From: Kappaphycus alvarezii
Taxonomy: Eukaryota > Rhodophyta > Florideophyceae > Gigartinales > Solieriaceae
DNA: 64,000 nucleotides
Reading direction: 5' to 3'
Assembly: GCA_002205965.3 (NCBI GenBank)
Contig: NADL03000517.1
Span: 1,736,001 to 1,800,000 of the forward strand
Part shown: piece after piece, positions 43,599-52,719 of the stretch
Numbering within the stretch: the stretch's first letter is position 1
Layout of the letters: every line of letters starts with the position of its first letter
Translations under genes and position numbers: made by a program
The notes under the pieces: model-generated
Seen by the model: only the letters and a program-made list of their open reading frames with translations
Database searches by the model: none
Told to the model about the DNA's origin: nothing

Positions 43599-45098
43599 TT
43601 ATTCACGCACAGCGTGTTTGGGAATGGAATGCAATCCGCGGCGGGACAACCGCCTGCCCTTGCCAATCACTTCCTTCACTTTGGTACCATTTCGCTTTCC
43701 CCGACTCAATTTGCACAGCCCCTTAAATCCTCCCTTTTTCTTCTCCTCCTCCTCTTTCTCGCCCCCCGCCCCATTCAACCGTTCCTCCCTCGCCACAGCA
43801 TCCATAACTTCTTCAGCCGTCAAACTCCTCTTCCCCAAATTCTCATCTCTCTTCAGCACAGACCTTGCCGCCATATTCAGCAACATCGTCCTCTCCTTCA
43901 CCTCCTTCTCCTTCCTCAACATCGTCCTGTGCTTTTGCAAATGGGACGCCACCTGTTCCCGAGTCAATCCACTCACACCCATCTTGTTCAAAATCGACAT
44001 CGGTACAGCCTGCTCAAGCCCAAGTTCGTCCAACGCCTTGAGAAATTCCGTGTGCAGCTCCGCTGTCCATGTGATTCTTCCCGACGCCTTTTGCATCAAT
44101 TGCACCGCCACACCATTCTCTCCAACATTCTTGTGTCCATCTCCACACCTCTCCGCCTCCCTCATCTCGCGTAACTCCTCCAAAGTACAAGCCGCCGCCA
44201 TTTCTTCAACAGCACCTCCACATCTCATATCGGTTTTTTTCTCATTCCCACCCCCCTCTGTCAATACCCCTCTCCCATCAGCCCCGCCATTTTCTCCCCT
44301 TTCAACACCCATACCTTCCATTCCTCGTCCTTGACTGCCTCCGTCCCCCCGATTTTCTTCAACCTGTGCTCCCCCTCCTGTTTGACCCCCCTCACGTCCT
44401 GCATCCATTCCATGCCCATTTCCGACTTGCCCGCCCTGACCATTACGCCACTCTGCACCCCTCTGCAATCCATACCGATAGTCCTCCATTCCATGTCTCA
44501 ACCCATTCCCATACTGATACTGTCCATCCCCCATCTCTACGCCGTATTGGCCCGGCGTATAATAACCGTGTCCCAACGCTAACACCGCTTGCGCAGCCAC
44601 ATCCCCAGAAGGTGTCCCATATTGTATAAACAACGGTTGGTTATTCGCCGTGTATCCATACGGTGTAGAAAACACCCTCATGTCAGTATATTCCAATCGC
44701 GGGGCCATAAACTCCGCATTCCGCCCACTGGGAGCTACATTTTGTCCATACGAATACCGCCGATCATAATGCTGCCCATTTCCCAACTCACGAGACGGAT
44801 CCATCCCAGCATGCGCCTGATGTCCCGCATACACCGTATCCGTGTAATGTGTCCCATCTGTTTCTCGGCTGCTCGGCAACTCGTGACTTCTTGCATTGTG
44901 ATTGTCGTTGAGCAGAGGAGGTAGACGCCTTCCCCATCCTCGCGGTTCGCCACGACCCGTTTCTTGCGTCGATGCACTTTGAGCAGGGCGTGGAGCTAAT
45001 GGGGCGGTGAGCTTCTCGGGATGGGCAAGTCTTCCTTGTGTAGGGCGATGTTGGAACGTAGTTGGGTTTCCTGGGTCTTGTTGTTGAGGAGATTTCAT
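43599..45098 (-). CDS. GARP (G2-like/B-motif) Myb transcription factor
   Basis: 499 codons, uninterrupted, minus strand. Residues 340-396 form one GARP domain: RITWTAELHTEFLKALDEL, then GLEQAVPMSILNKMGVSGLT and EQVASHLQKHR. The WTAELH start, the AVPxxIL turn and the SHLQKH recognition helix are diagnostic of plant and algal GARP DNA-binding domains. There is no receiver domain upstream, so it is not a type-B response regulator; it is closer to the G2-like/PHR side, though no C-terminal coiled coil of the PHR kind is obvious. Residues 1-340 are low-complexity, rich in Gly, Gln, Tyr and Arg (GYYTPGQYGVEMGDGQYQYG-type repeats), typical of disordered activation regions. After the domain comes a Lys/Arg-rich stretch (GGEKEEEEKKKGGFK, KGRRLSRRG) that may be a nuclear signal. 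Expected role: sequence-specific transcription factor. Target unknown. Confidence 0.85.
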   Translation of the reverse strand: MKSPQQQDPGNPTTFQHRPTQGRLAHPEKLTAPLAPRPAQSASTQETGRGEPRGWGRRLPPLLNDNHNARSHELPSSRETDGTHYTDTVYAGHQAHAGMDPSRELGNGQHYDRRYSYGQNVAPSGRNAEFMAPRLEYTDMRVFSTPYGYTANNQPLFIQYGTPSGDVAAQAVLALGHGYYTPGQYGVEMGDGQYQYGNGLRHGMEDYRYGLQRGAEWRNGQGGQVGNGHGMDAGREGGQTGGGAQVEENRGDGGSQGRGMEGMGVERGENGGADGRGVLTEGGGNEKKTDMRCGGAVEEMAAACTLEELREMREAERCGDGHKNVGENGVAVQLMQKASGRITWTAELHTEFLKALDELGLEQAVPMSILNKMGVSGLTREQVASHLQKHRTMLRKEKEVKERTMLLNMAARSVLKRDENLGKRSLTAEEVMDAVAREERLNGAGGEKEEEEKKKGGFKGLCKLSRGKRNGTKVKEVIGKGRRLSRRGLHSIPKHAVRE

Positions 45099-45440
45099 GG
45101 TGAAGATAGCTTTCGAGGAGAATCGGTGTTCGAATAATTCAAGTGACGGATGGCGGTGATATGTTGGTATGGATGGAAACTTTCCTTTAATATCAAACTG
45201 TGAGGAGGCAAAGTAGTAAATCTGGCTGCAGGAGGACGTGAGTAATCTGATTTCTGGACAGGGACTAGGACATACGCAATCCCAGACTCGGAGACCATTT
45301 AAATAATTCGAGGACAGAGGTTTTCCTTGACGGCTGCTTGACGCGGAGTGAGTGTACCAATTATTCTGTGCACTAGTGCAGAGTTACATTTTGGATATAA
45401 TCGTTGCGAAAACGGTCGCGAAAAAGAAGAGTGTTCGAAA

Positions 45441-45505
45441 CTGACAGCATCTGGGACAGAGTGAGGTACCTATTAGGTACCTCACTGTGACCCAGATGGT
45501 GTCAG
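45441..45505. repeat. 65-bp hairpin-forming inverted repeat
   Basis: Two 32-bp arms around a single T at 45473. The inner 13 bp (AGTGAGGTACCTA / TAGGTACCTCACT) pair perfectly; the outer 19 bp (CTGACAGCATCTGGGACAG) pair with three mismatches. No protein-coding role; possibly a MITE end-to-end remnant or a structured RNA. Confidence 0.7.
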
Positions 45506-47009
45506 TAAAGGAGTTAGAAGACGAGTGAGATTGAAAGGGTACGTAAACTGATTCAAGTATGTTTCCCCGTAGAAGCATCGGAAAGCGCGCCTTCCCATGG
45601 ATGCTAGGAGAGGATGAAAATGTTATAGTTCCAAAATTCTGATCATGAGGCACAAAGTGGGTGTGAATATCTGATCTGTACGACTGTCTCCCATGTTCCG
45701 CATGCAACAACGCACAGCCTTGCCGTCTCTGAATTCATTCTAGGAGATTGACATTATTGCCCTGTGGAATAGTGCCAAGAGTACAGCGAATTGTTGCTTA
45801 CATGAATCATCAGAAACATTTACGTGCATTTTCCCATGGTTCAAAAGTGATTGAAGGGGCACAATTTCAATGAGGCAAAATGAGACAAAACTTACGAAAG
45901 GGTGCAATGACGTTTCAGCCCAACGTCAAATCATACATGATATAACGTAATTTCTCTCGATTTGTCGCCGCATTGCCACATCATCTCCTATAGCTCAGAG
46001 TGGTAATCATTCATGAGTCGAAACAAGCGCCTGTCGTCATTTTCCTACGCGCAAGTACATTTCTGCGGAAACAGTGCCACGCGGCATTTCCATGGTGACT
46101 TTTTCGAATCCAGCCCCGATCATTCTGTCTCTGATGTGCAGTATTGTGACTAGGAACAAATCTGGTACATTATTAATATCCACACAACACCGATAGCCCC
46201 GCCAGAGCTTATTTGCGCATGTTACATGATCGCCAAACCAATGGGTTCTTTTCGTTGGCATGATCCGCGTGGCGCCGTACATTTCATCGCTTTGAAATCC
46301 CGTTCACCGTTCGCGGATACGGTTCTCTTTGAGAAAGTGCGCAAATAGAAAAGCTTCACATAGTATAGCTAGTGGTTCATAACGGCACTTTGCGAACGTT
46401 TTGAGGCGGCACCGAAGGTCTCTCGTGCTACAGCTGTTAGCTTGCACATCTACGGAAATTTCGACGTTATGAATGCGTCGGGTACCAATCTCGGGAAGAG
46501 CCGGAGCCTATCCGATCGGCAAGGTTAGCCACTGCAAAAGCCTTCCTGGTGGAAAACCTCACGGAATGCGGCGTGTAGGAGGCGCGGATAGCGATGGCAA
46601 AAGCTCTGAGCCGGACGCGGGGTTCACCTAGTTGACACCTAGTTGAAAGGACGGTAGGTTCATTTGACCGACGATATCCTTAGTAACTGTAGGGCTAGCG
46701 ACGGATGCAGAAGGGCACTTATCTATCAACATTCTTACTCTTTATGTCTCTGAAGTGTACACTGACTAACCGACTATATGGGTAAGATCTAACTGGATGG
46801 CTCATGTCGATCACGTGCAGTGGAGCCCGAGAGATGATGACCATAGCCACCGATGACCACCGAGCACAACTGATGCGCTGGAAGATGCGTGTGCGAATCG
46901 TAGCCGCGGTGGTACTGTATGGTATCGGGCCGCAATGCGTGGTACGTACTCGGCCAATTTCACTTCAGCTAGGGATGATATTTGCATAATACATATATAC
47001 TGCACTGGG

Positions 47010-47068
47010 TGGAAATGTGGGGTGATTTAATATTTGAAAAATTTAGTCGGTCGTGGCCCGGAATATCC
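47010..47068 (-). mobile_element. Solitary 3' tail of the RLE-type LINE
   Basis: GGTGATTTAATATTTGAAA followed by GTCGG-CGTGGCC and GGAATATCC nearly repeats 49868-49930 and relates to the LINE tail GACCACATCTTCC(A)...ATTAAA on the opposite strand. No LINE coding sequence is attached. Confidence 0.5.
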
Positions 47069-47689
47069 TACAGTACTGTACAGGGTGACCAGTAGTACTG
47101 TACCTCTTAATTTTCCCTACTGTACAGTATTTACCAGCCGAACAGAAAATTTTAAGGAATAATCTAGAATACAGTAAGCGCATATCATTGGGTTGCGAAA
47201 TTTGGATCAACAGGGTAATGTGGGTTGATTTTTCAAGTTAATATGATGTATATTTTATTGCACACATTTCAAACCTTTCGAAAAATTCAAGTAAAAAAGA
47301 AACTTTCCATCGTCGGGCCTTTTGATTCCAGAATCGAGTTTTCGCGCCAAAACAAATCCGCACGCACCAAATACTGCTCCAACGACTGGTCTCCAACTTG
47401 CTCTCTATCTTCCACGCCACCACCCAGTCGCGCAGAGGCAACTACCGTACAAGACCACGACAGCCCGCACGTCACACTACATCACCACGTGCAGGTCAAA
47501 CTCGATACCCCACAAATACCTCGCCTCCCCACCGCCGCCACACCCATCCCACCTTTACATCTCCGTCTAGATCCCCCGCAACAGCCCCTCATGTCGCCGC
47601 CAACGTCGCTTCTCACCTCGCCACGCACCCGCCACGACACGAATTGGATCCTTCCCCTCCTTCCTCACCTCCCCCGTCCTCGAGGGGCA

Positions 47690-48380
47690 CCCGCGTCGCC
47701 TCTCACTTCGCTGCCTTCTGCACTGGTTCCCACACCACCCAGTGTCAACGACTACCCCTCATTATGAGACGCGCGGGCGCGCCAAGCGTAGCGGATTGAC
47801 TTTAAAAAAAGTAGAGCCTCGAAGAGACTAAAAGCAGGGAAAAGTGCGTCTGTTTACGAAGGCTCGGTGAGTCGGCCCTCGGTGATCGGGTGAATTCGTT
47901 GCCGTTCCCACTAGGAGGGTATCGTGGGCCGAGGGCCGGAGATTAAAACTAGGAAGGGCGGCCGGGCGGCTGGCGCAAAGCGGCTGGCTGTAGAGTCTCG
48001 AGACAGCGGTAATGTCCACTGAGGTCTGGGAGACGGGATATTACCGGCCGGGACTGGCGCCTGTGCACCGTCAGAGTGCCAGCGCCACACCCACATAGCT
48101 GCTCTCTGGGCCATGGAACTTCCCCGGCGCAACGCCCTCACCGATAGCCAGCTCTTACAATCTCGGGACGCCATCTCGAGATTGTAAGAGCTGGCTATTC
48201 ATATCACGAGAGAGCGGCCACTATATTGCATCTCCCTTCCATCTGCATCTTGAAAAGGCCCTTAAGACGCACATTTCAATTCCGACCAAACTAGATTCAT
48301 CACTTTTCTGCGTTACAGTTGTCACTTGCAAGATTACCCTGACAACATAGCATTTACGGCGGCTCTTCGTCAAGAGTCAT
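47690..48380. repeat. Left copy of a duplicated segment flanking the PDI-like gene
   Basis: 47690-47766 and about 48095-48380 match 49278-49362 and 49363-49690 in the same order and orientation: GGGGCACCCGCGTCGCCTC, CACCCAGTGTCAACGACTAC, AGCTGCT-TC...GGCCATGGAAC, ATTCCGACCAAAC, ATTACCCTGACAAC, GGCGGCTCTTCGTCA. About 330 bases (47767-48094) are extra in this left copy. It ends about 80 bp before the PDI-like start codon. Confidence 0.75.
48144..48198. repeat. Perfect 22-bp-arm hairpin
   Basis: ATAGCCAGCTCTTACAATCTCG (48144-48165, given here in two halves: ATAGCCAGCTC and TTACAATCTCG) is followed after 11 bases by its exact reverse complement at 48177-48198. In the paralogous segment near 49420-49460 the left arm is recognisable but the right arm is absent. 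Confidence 0.85.
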
Positions 48381-48459
48381 AATTATTCACCGCACCGAGT
48401 ACGGATTTCCGATCTCTCCCTTCACTCACGCTCAACCCTGTCATCCCCTTGCACTGATC

Positions 48460-49200
48460 ATGATCATCAAGTTGTTCAACTTTGAAATCTTCTGCAAGTT
48501 TCCGGCAGACCTTAGACATGCCACTCGAAGGGGGGGCGTCCTTCCCATAACCGTCGCCCCCGTGATTGGCCTCGTCCTCTTCTGCGAAGCACGGACTTAC
48601 ATTGAGGGTGAAATCAAGTCTCAAATTGTCCTAGACACAAGCAGGGAGTCCCAGGTGGGAATCAACTTTGACATAACCTTTTTTAAGCTCCTCTGCCGTT
48701 TTGCCAACATCGAAGTTCAGGACTATCTCGATACAGCCAAGCTCGACGCCAGTTCCCAAGCCCGCAAAACAGTCATCGGCGGGGAGCGCGGTGAAGAACA
48801 CAAACGCGATTATCGGCACATTGGTAACACTGTTATAGAGAATGTCGACCACCAGGAGCTAGCCCACGTTCCGGAGGAAATCGTCCATCTCTCCGCCTCA
48901 AATTATGATCTCTATCTCAAGCAGAACGAGTACACTTTTATTATGTACTATGTAGAGTGGTGCATGCATTCCAGGAACGCGTTGCCAGAGTGGTCCAAAT
49001 TGGCAAAGTTCCTCCCCGGTGAGAGGCCAAATGTCAAGGTGGCTAAGGTCGACTGCGTCAAGGACCCTCAAATCTGCGAGGCCACTAAAATAACAGGCTA
49101 TCCCACAATTAAAATGTTCAAGGGTGTCAATCTCCTGGAGGAATACAGGGCGGGGCGCAAAGTTGAATACCTCACAGATTACGTCAAAAAGGTATTCTAG
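48460..49200 (+). CDS. PDI-C-like ERGIC_N/thioredoxin fusion, short form
   Basis: 246 codons, uninterrupted. Residues 1-110 resemble the ERGIC/Erv46 N-terminal region: FCKFPADLRHATRRGG, a transmembrane helix (about 28-43, PITVAPVIGLVLFCEA), then IVLDTSRESQVGINFDITF and FANIEVQDYLD. Residues 130-246 are a thioredoxin fold: LSASNYDLYLKQNEYTFIMY, active site WCMHS (C168-x-x-S171), VAKVDCVKDPQICE, and the cis-Pro loop GYPTIKMF. In plant and algal PDI-C proteins the same two parts are followed by a long COPII-coated ERV domain; here the stop comes right after the thioredoxin fold and nothing like that domain follows. The CxxS site predicts a monothiol isomerase or client-holding role rather than disulfide oxidation. 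Expected location: ER or early secretory membrane. It sits between two direct copies of a flanking repeat, which suggests duplication or capture. Confidence 0.75.
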   Translation: MIIKLFNFEIFCKFPADLRHATRRGGVLPITVAPVIGLVLFCEARTYIEGEIKSQIVLDTSRESQVGINFDITFFKLLCRFANIEVQDYLDTAKLDASSQARKTVIGGERGEEHKRDYRHIGNTVIENVDHQELAHVPEEIVHLSASNYDLYLKQNEYTFIMYYVEWCMHSRNALPEWSKLAKFLPGERPNVKVAKVDCVKDPQICEATKITGYPTIKMFKGVNLLEEYRAGRKVEYLTDYVKKVF

Positions 49201-49277
49201 CGTCTAAATATTCACGCTGCACTACGCTCAACCACCCCGCACCAACACGCTCACCCCACTCAGACGCAAAACCTCAC

Positions 49278-49690
49278 CGACTCAAGGGGCACCCGCGTCG
49301 CCTCGCACTTCGCTGGTTTCTATTGTGGTTCCCACATCACCCAGTGTCAACGACTACGCCCCATACAGCTGCTATCCGGACCATGGAACCCCCGCGGAAC
49401 AACGCCCTGGCCGACAGCCAGCTCCTACACTTACGGGACGCCATCACTGTACTATATTCTCATCGCTAGCTGCCACTACGTTGCATCTCCCTACCATCTG
49501 CATCCTCAAAGGGCCCTTGCGACGCACATTCAATTCCGACCAAACAAGATTCATCACTTTTCTGCATTGCAATATTCACTTGCAAGATTACCCTGACAAC
49601 AATTGTTGTACAGTAGTAGGTATGGGTTATACTGTACTGTACAGTGTTACATTGTCTTTAAGGCGGCTTTTCGTCAGGAGTCAAGTGAAT
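49278..49690. repeat. Right copy of the duplicated segment flanking the PDI-like gene
   Basis: Direct-repeat partner of 47690-48380, uninterrupted by the 330-bp extra block. It carries a private GTACAGTAG...ACTGTACTGTACAG block (49598-49650) inside the shared segment. Confidence 0.75.
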
Positions 49691-49867
49691 GTTTACCACT
49701 TAATTTTAAGTACTCTGCAACGTTGCACATTTGGACTGTACACCAGTGATAAAAGAATGGACATGCCCAGGCAGTGAGCATCCTAGAACCCGCAAGGTTG
49801 GATCAGTTGCCGCCCCGTCCGGACAAATGACACCCGATGACTTCTTGCGTTGCTTTATCAAATCCAG

Positions 49868-49930
49868 GGGGGCAATGTGGGGGTGATTTAATATTTGAAA
49901 GATATGGTCGGTTGTGGCCTGGAATATCCG
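49868..49930 (-). mobile_element. Second LINE 3' tail copy, next to the full minus-strand LINE
   Basis: GGGGGTGATTTAATATTTGA, GATATGGTCGGTTGTGGCC, GGAATATCC. It lies directly beyond the 3' end of the LINE at 49943 and is closest to 47010-47068, so it appears to be a separate subfamily tail or a tandem tail. Confidence 0.5.
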
Positions 49931-50212
49931 ACAGTGTCACGCCAATAGGGAATTTTTGGGTAATTTTAATGCATGGAAGATGTGGTCGGTTATATCCACG
50001 AGGCTAATACGTTATGCGGGATAAGTCCTCGCTGATGGGTAACCCTACAGTAAATGGCCTTGCTTACAGGGCCGGCTCAATGCCGGCGAGCAGGCATGCC
50101 GCGTTGGACATGACGGCCGCAGCAGCGTGCCTTTGAGTAAACACCGCTCTAACCATCCCATAGGTTGCATGGTGAAGAAACTAGCAACTATTCCACAACG
50201 CCAATGTTGACA

Positions 50213-50248
50213 TCATCAATTGAATAAATTTTTGGAATCAATTGATGA
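50213..50248. repeat. 11-bp-arm inverted repeat within the LINE interruption
   Basis: TCATCAATTGA (50213-50223) and TCAATTGATGA (50238-50248) around a 14-bp loop, inside the AT-rich stretch that replaces part of the LINE. Confidence 0.5.
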
Positions 50249-50597
50249 CGCGGGTATTTGCAACATTTCTCAATAAAATAATACTGTGGTTTACTTTTAT
50301 GCATCTCTGTGCAATTAAATCTTTAAATAAAGGTCCCAGTTCCCCCCCTGCGCATTAGCCCTTCTGTTAGCGCATACTTCCAAGCTCTCCGACCTCCGCA
50401 ACGCCAGTCCCGCTGCGGATGCCTTCGACGCTCCACAGAAGTCTTGCTACCAGGCGCTGTGCGGGATTGCTCTCAATGACGCCGGGGGCTCGAGGACTAA
50501 GTGCCGGGCAGCTTTGGAGAGGTCTGCGGCAAACAACAATGTTTGAAAGTCATGCCGCCTTCCGCGGGTAGATCTGTAGGCACAGCACAGCGCGTGG

Positions 50598-52109
50598 TCA
50601 CTGTACTGATCCACAAGTGTCATGCATCCACTCTTGTGGCATTTTGAAATGGCAGGAAACAATTGTACCCTGCAATAGAACCGCAGCCACGTCTTGTAAT
50701 TGCGGTGCGAGGTGTAGCCACTCCAGCCTGGAGCCGGTTGGCGTGAAAGCCAGTCCTTGCAACCATTCACTGACATCGAGGCTCGGAATGCCAGTCCTAT
50801 CATCCCCCAATGGCATGGAATCAAAGGCCATTTCCTCAACTGGGCAAGCGAGTTGCCCTTGCCCAAACCTACATTGTGTCGATAGCCGTGAACTGGACAA
50901 CCCTTTCTGGTGCCACTTGTATCTTCCACTCGGCGTGCGCCCGATCTGCGGATGTGTAAGATTGGAGAGCAGTGTTCGGTAGAACAGGGTAGAGCACAGC
51001 GCGCGCGTGAGTGATACGGAGGAAAGGAAGGCAGCAGCCGCAGTGAGCTTTGCGGAGCGAAGCCCGATGCCAAATGTTGGCTTGCGGGCCCCAAAAAGCG
51101 CGATAGGGAGTTGAAATTCCCGAAATGTGTCGGCGTCCAGAACCCTACCCAGTAACCCCCGCAGCGTGTCTTCAACAGCGGTGTCGAATTCCGTAGCTCC
51201 CTTGAGAGTGGAATGAGGTGGAACTGCACGTAAGAGGTAGTTGATCCGACATACGCCAAAGCAAGTCCGCAGTAGGTGGAGAGCTACATGAGTGTCCCCC
51301 AGGATTAACAGGGATTTGAGGAGAGGCTTTAACAAAGTGACGTGCTTTGAGATCTCGCGCTCTATGAATAGGTCCGGCCCGAAGTGTGCGCGGAGCACTG
51401 TTGTCCCGGCGTCATAGTTCTGGCGAAGCTCACATGGGAGGGACTGCTGAACAGGCGGGGGGGGGGCGGTTGGCCACCTGACGGCACACTTATCTATGTG
51501 CAAGTGTAAACCCAAACTGCGCACCTCCGGGAACAAGAGGAACTGTAAAGCCATTCGAATGGCTTCATGGGTGCCAACTACATACCCATCGTCCAAGTAC
51601 CACAGCTGAAGGAGTAGATAAGGCCCGCCTGTGGTTTCGCCCACATTTTCCTGCGTCAGTTTTTGCAGCACAAGGGAGAATGAAAGTGGACCCAGCGGAC
51701 CCCCCGGCTGCACGCCAACCACGCTCCGTGGTATATCATCCCCACACCACAGATGACTCAAGATTACACCGTATGTGTAATGGACCCAAGGGAAGAGCTC
51801 CGGGAATCTCTGTTCGACCTCCGTCAAAAACGCACTGCGGTTGACCGAGATAAAAGCGTTTTGAAGGTCAATGGTTAACAACGCATACTCCGCCGATTCG
51901 CCATGCTCCTCGTAAAGTCGCCGTATAGAGTGGCCAACTCTCTCAGATCCTCCTGACGTTGATACTCCCAACTGTAGTGGCTGAAAGTATTTGGAAGCCT
52001 TGTCGGAAATGCGAGTCAGCAAACATCTGCCCACCAGGCGCTGTAAGGTCTCACCCTTATTCCTCCGTCCGATTTCAGAAGAGCCGTAAGCGGGGCGCCT
52101 GCGATCCAT
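50598..52109 (-). CDS. LINE reverse transcriptase (partial)
   Basis: 503 codons open on the minus strand. Motifs in order: LQLGVSTSGGSERVGHSIRR, ALLTIDLQNAFISVNR (RT motif A with catalytic D), GVQPGGPLGPLSFSLVL (motif B), LLQLWYLDDGYVVG (motif C, YxDDG), and LGLHLHIDKCAVRWP (motif D). The thumb and a domain shared with the plus-strand copy follow (LRTCFGVCRINYLLRAVPP). The frame is lost just before the zinc finger. The upstream part (52016-52225) is in a different frame. The non-LTR retrotransposon assignment is firm from motif spacing; activity is unlikely. Confidence 0.8.
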   Translation of the reverse strand: MDRRRPAYGSSEIGRRNKGETLQRLVGRCLLTRISDKASKYFQPLQLGVSTSGGSERVGHSIRRLYEEHGESAEYALLTIDLQNAFISVNRSAFLTEVEQRFPELFPWVHYTYGVILSHLWCGDDIPRSVVGVQPGGPLGPLSFSLVLQKLTQENVGETTGGPYLLLQLWYLDDGYVVGTHEAIRMALQFLLFPEVRSLGLHLHIDKCAVRWPTAPPPPVQQSLPCELRQNYDAGTTVLRAHFGPDLFIEREISKHVTLLKPLLKSLLILGDTHVALHLLRTCFGVCRINYLLRAVPPHSTLKGATEFDTAVEDTLRGLLGRVLDADTFREFQLPIALFGARKPTFGIGLRSAKLTAAAAFLSSVSLTRALCSTLFYRTLLSNLTHPQIGRTPSGRYKWHQKGLSSSRLSTQCRFGQGQLACPVEEMAFDSMPLGDDRTGIPSLDVSEWLQGLAFTPTGSRLEWLHLAPQLQDVAAVLLQGTIVSCHFKMPQEWMHDTCGSVQ

Positions 52110-52719
52110 GCCGATACAGCAGCAGGGCCCTTTCCGTTGACTAGCAAGTTGACGACACTAGTCAGATTTGCTAGTAAGCTTCGTCCACGATTGACAACTG
52201 GTGGGATTTGTAAGAGGCTCAACAAGGTGGTTTAGGCGCAGTCCGGGTTCCCCCTGCGGTGCTGCCTTGTGGAAAGCTCCGAACCCACTAGAAAATAAGT
52301 TCTCGAGTCAAGTGGGGGCAAAGCGGCAGCAAGTCAGAGGAAGCGGATTGATACGACTCTGAAGTCGGAGAGCGCCGTGGGTGTTTCTCACGAAGAATGT
52401 AAACCACCTCTGCGGAGGAGCAGGCGATCCAAGAAGTCCCAGCGCACTCGCCGCCTCGCTGTAGGCACTCTTCTTTGCGAGCCCATGGGGTTCATTTACT
52501 GCTACAGATAAATTTGCTGATACTCAGTCAGCAGGTACTGCATAGTAGTTCCCACTCTTCGTGCTGAGGACGGAACTCAGGCCCGCGGACATACTGGTTC
52601 CACCATCCCACCCTCCCCACCGCTGACCCTACCACCTTCGACATTACGAGAGCCTAGCCATTCACGACCACTGCCTCCAAATAGGCCACCTAGCACGGAC
52701 GAAAACAACCGCGGCTATT

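Larger units (their letters stand above)
45099..47689. other. Long spacer without a convincing gene
   Basis: About 2.6 kb. It contains a 65-bp hairpin (45441-45505), a solitary LINE tail (47010-47068) and GTACTGTAC micro-repeats (47071-47130). Short open frames (45384-45710 minus, 46037-46282 minus, 47225-47767 plus) have no recognisable domain. The last is Pro/Thr/His low-complexity. Confidence 0.45.
49943..52420 (-). mobile_element. RLE-type LINE, minus strand, broken copy
   Basis: Minus-strand copy of the LINE at 52.6-55.1 kb. From 5' to 3': linker region (about 52420-52230), RT (52225-50598), a zinc-finger part in another frame (about 50640-50590: CHKSGCMTLVDQY...HALCC), an unrelated ~270-bp stretch (50166-50440) in place of most of the endonuclease region, then the C-terminal end and 3' UTR (50165-49943). 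The tail reads ATAACCGACCACATCTTCC. It has at least two frame changes, near 52060-52090 and near 50640. It is head-to-head with the plus-strand copy. Confidence 0.8.

Noticed and set aside
43365-44334. Plus-strand open frames of 250-269 codons
   Set aside because: They lie antisense to the GARP gene and reflect its skewed codon use.
47225-47799. Plus-strand open frames of 133-180 codons, Pro/Thr/His-rich
   Set aside because: No leader, domain or paralogous frame; the 3' part belongs to the non-coding duplicated segment.
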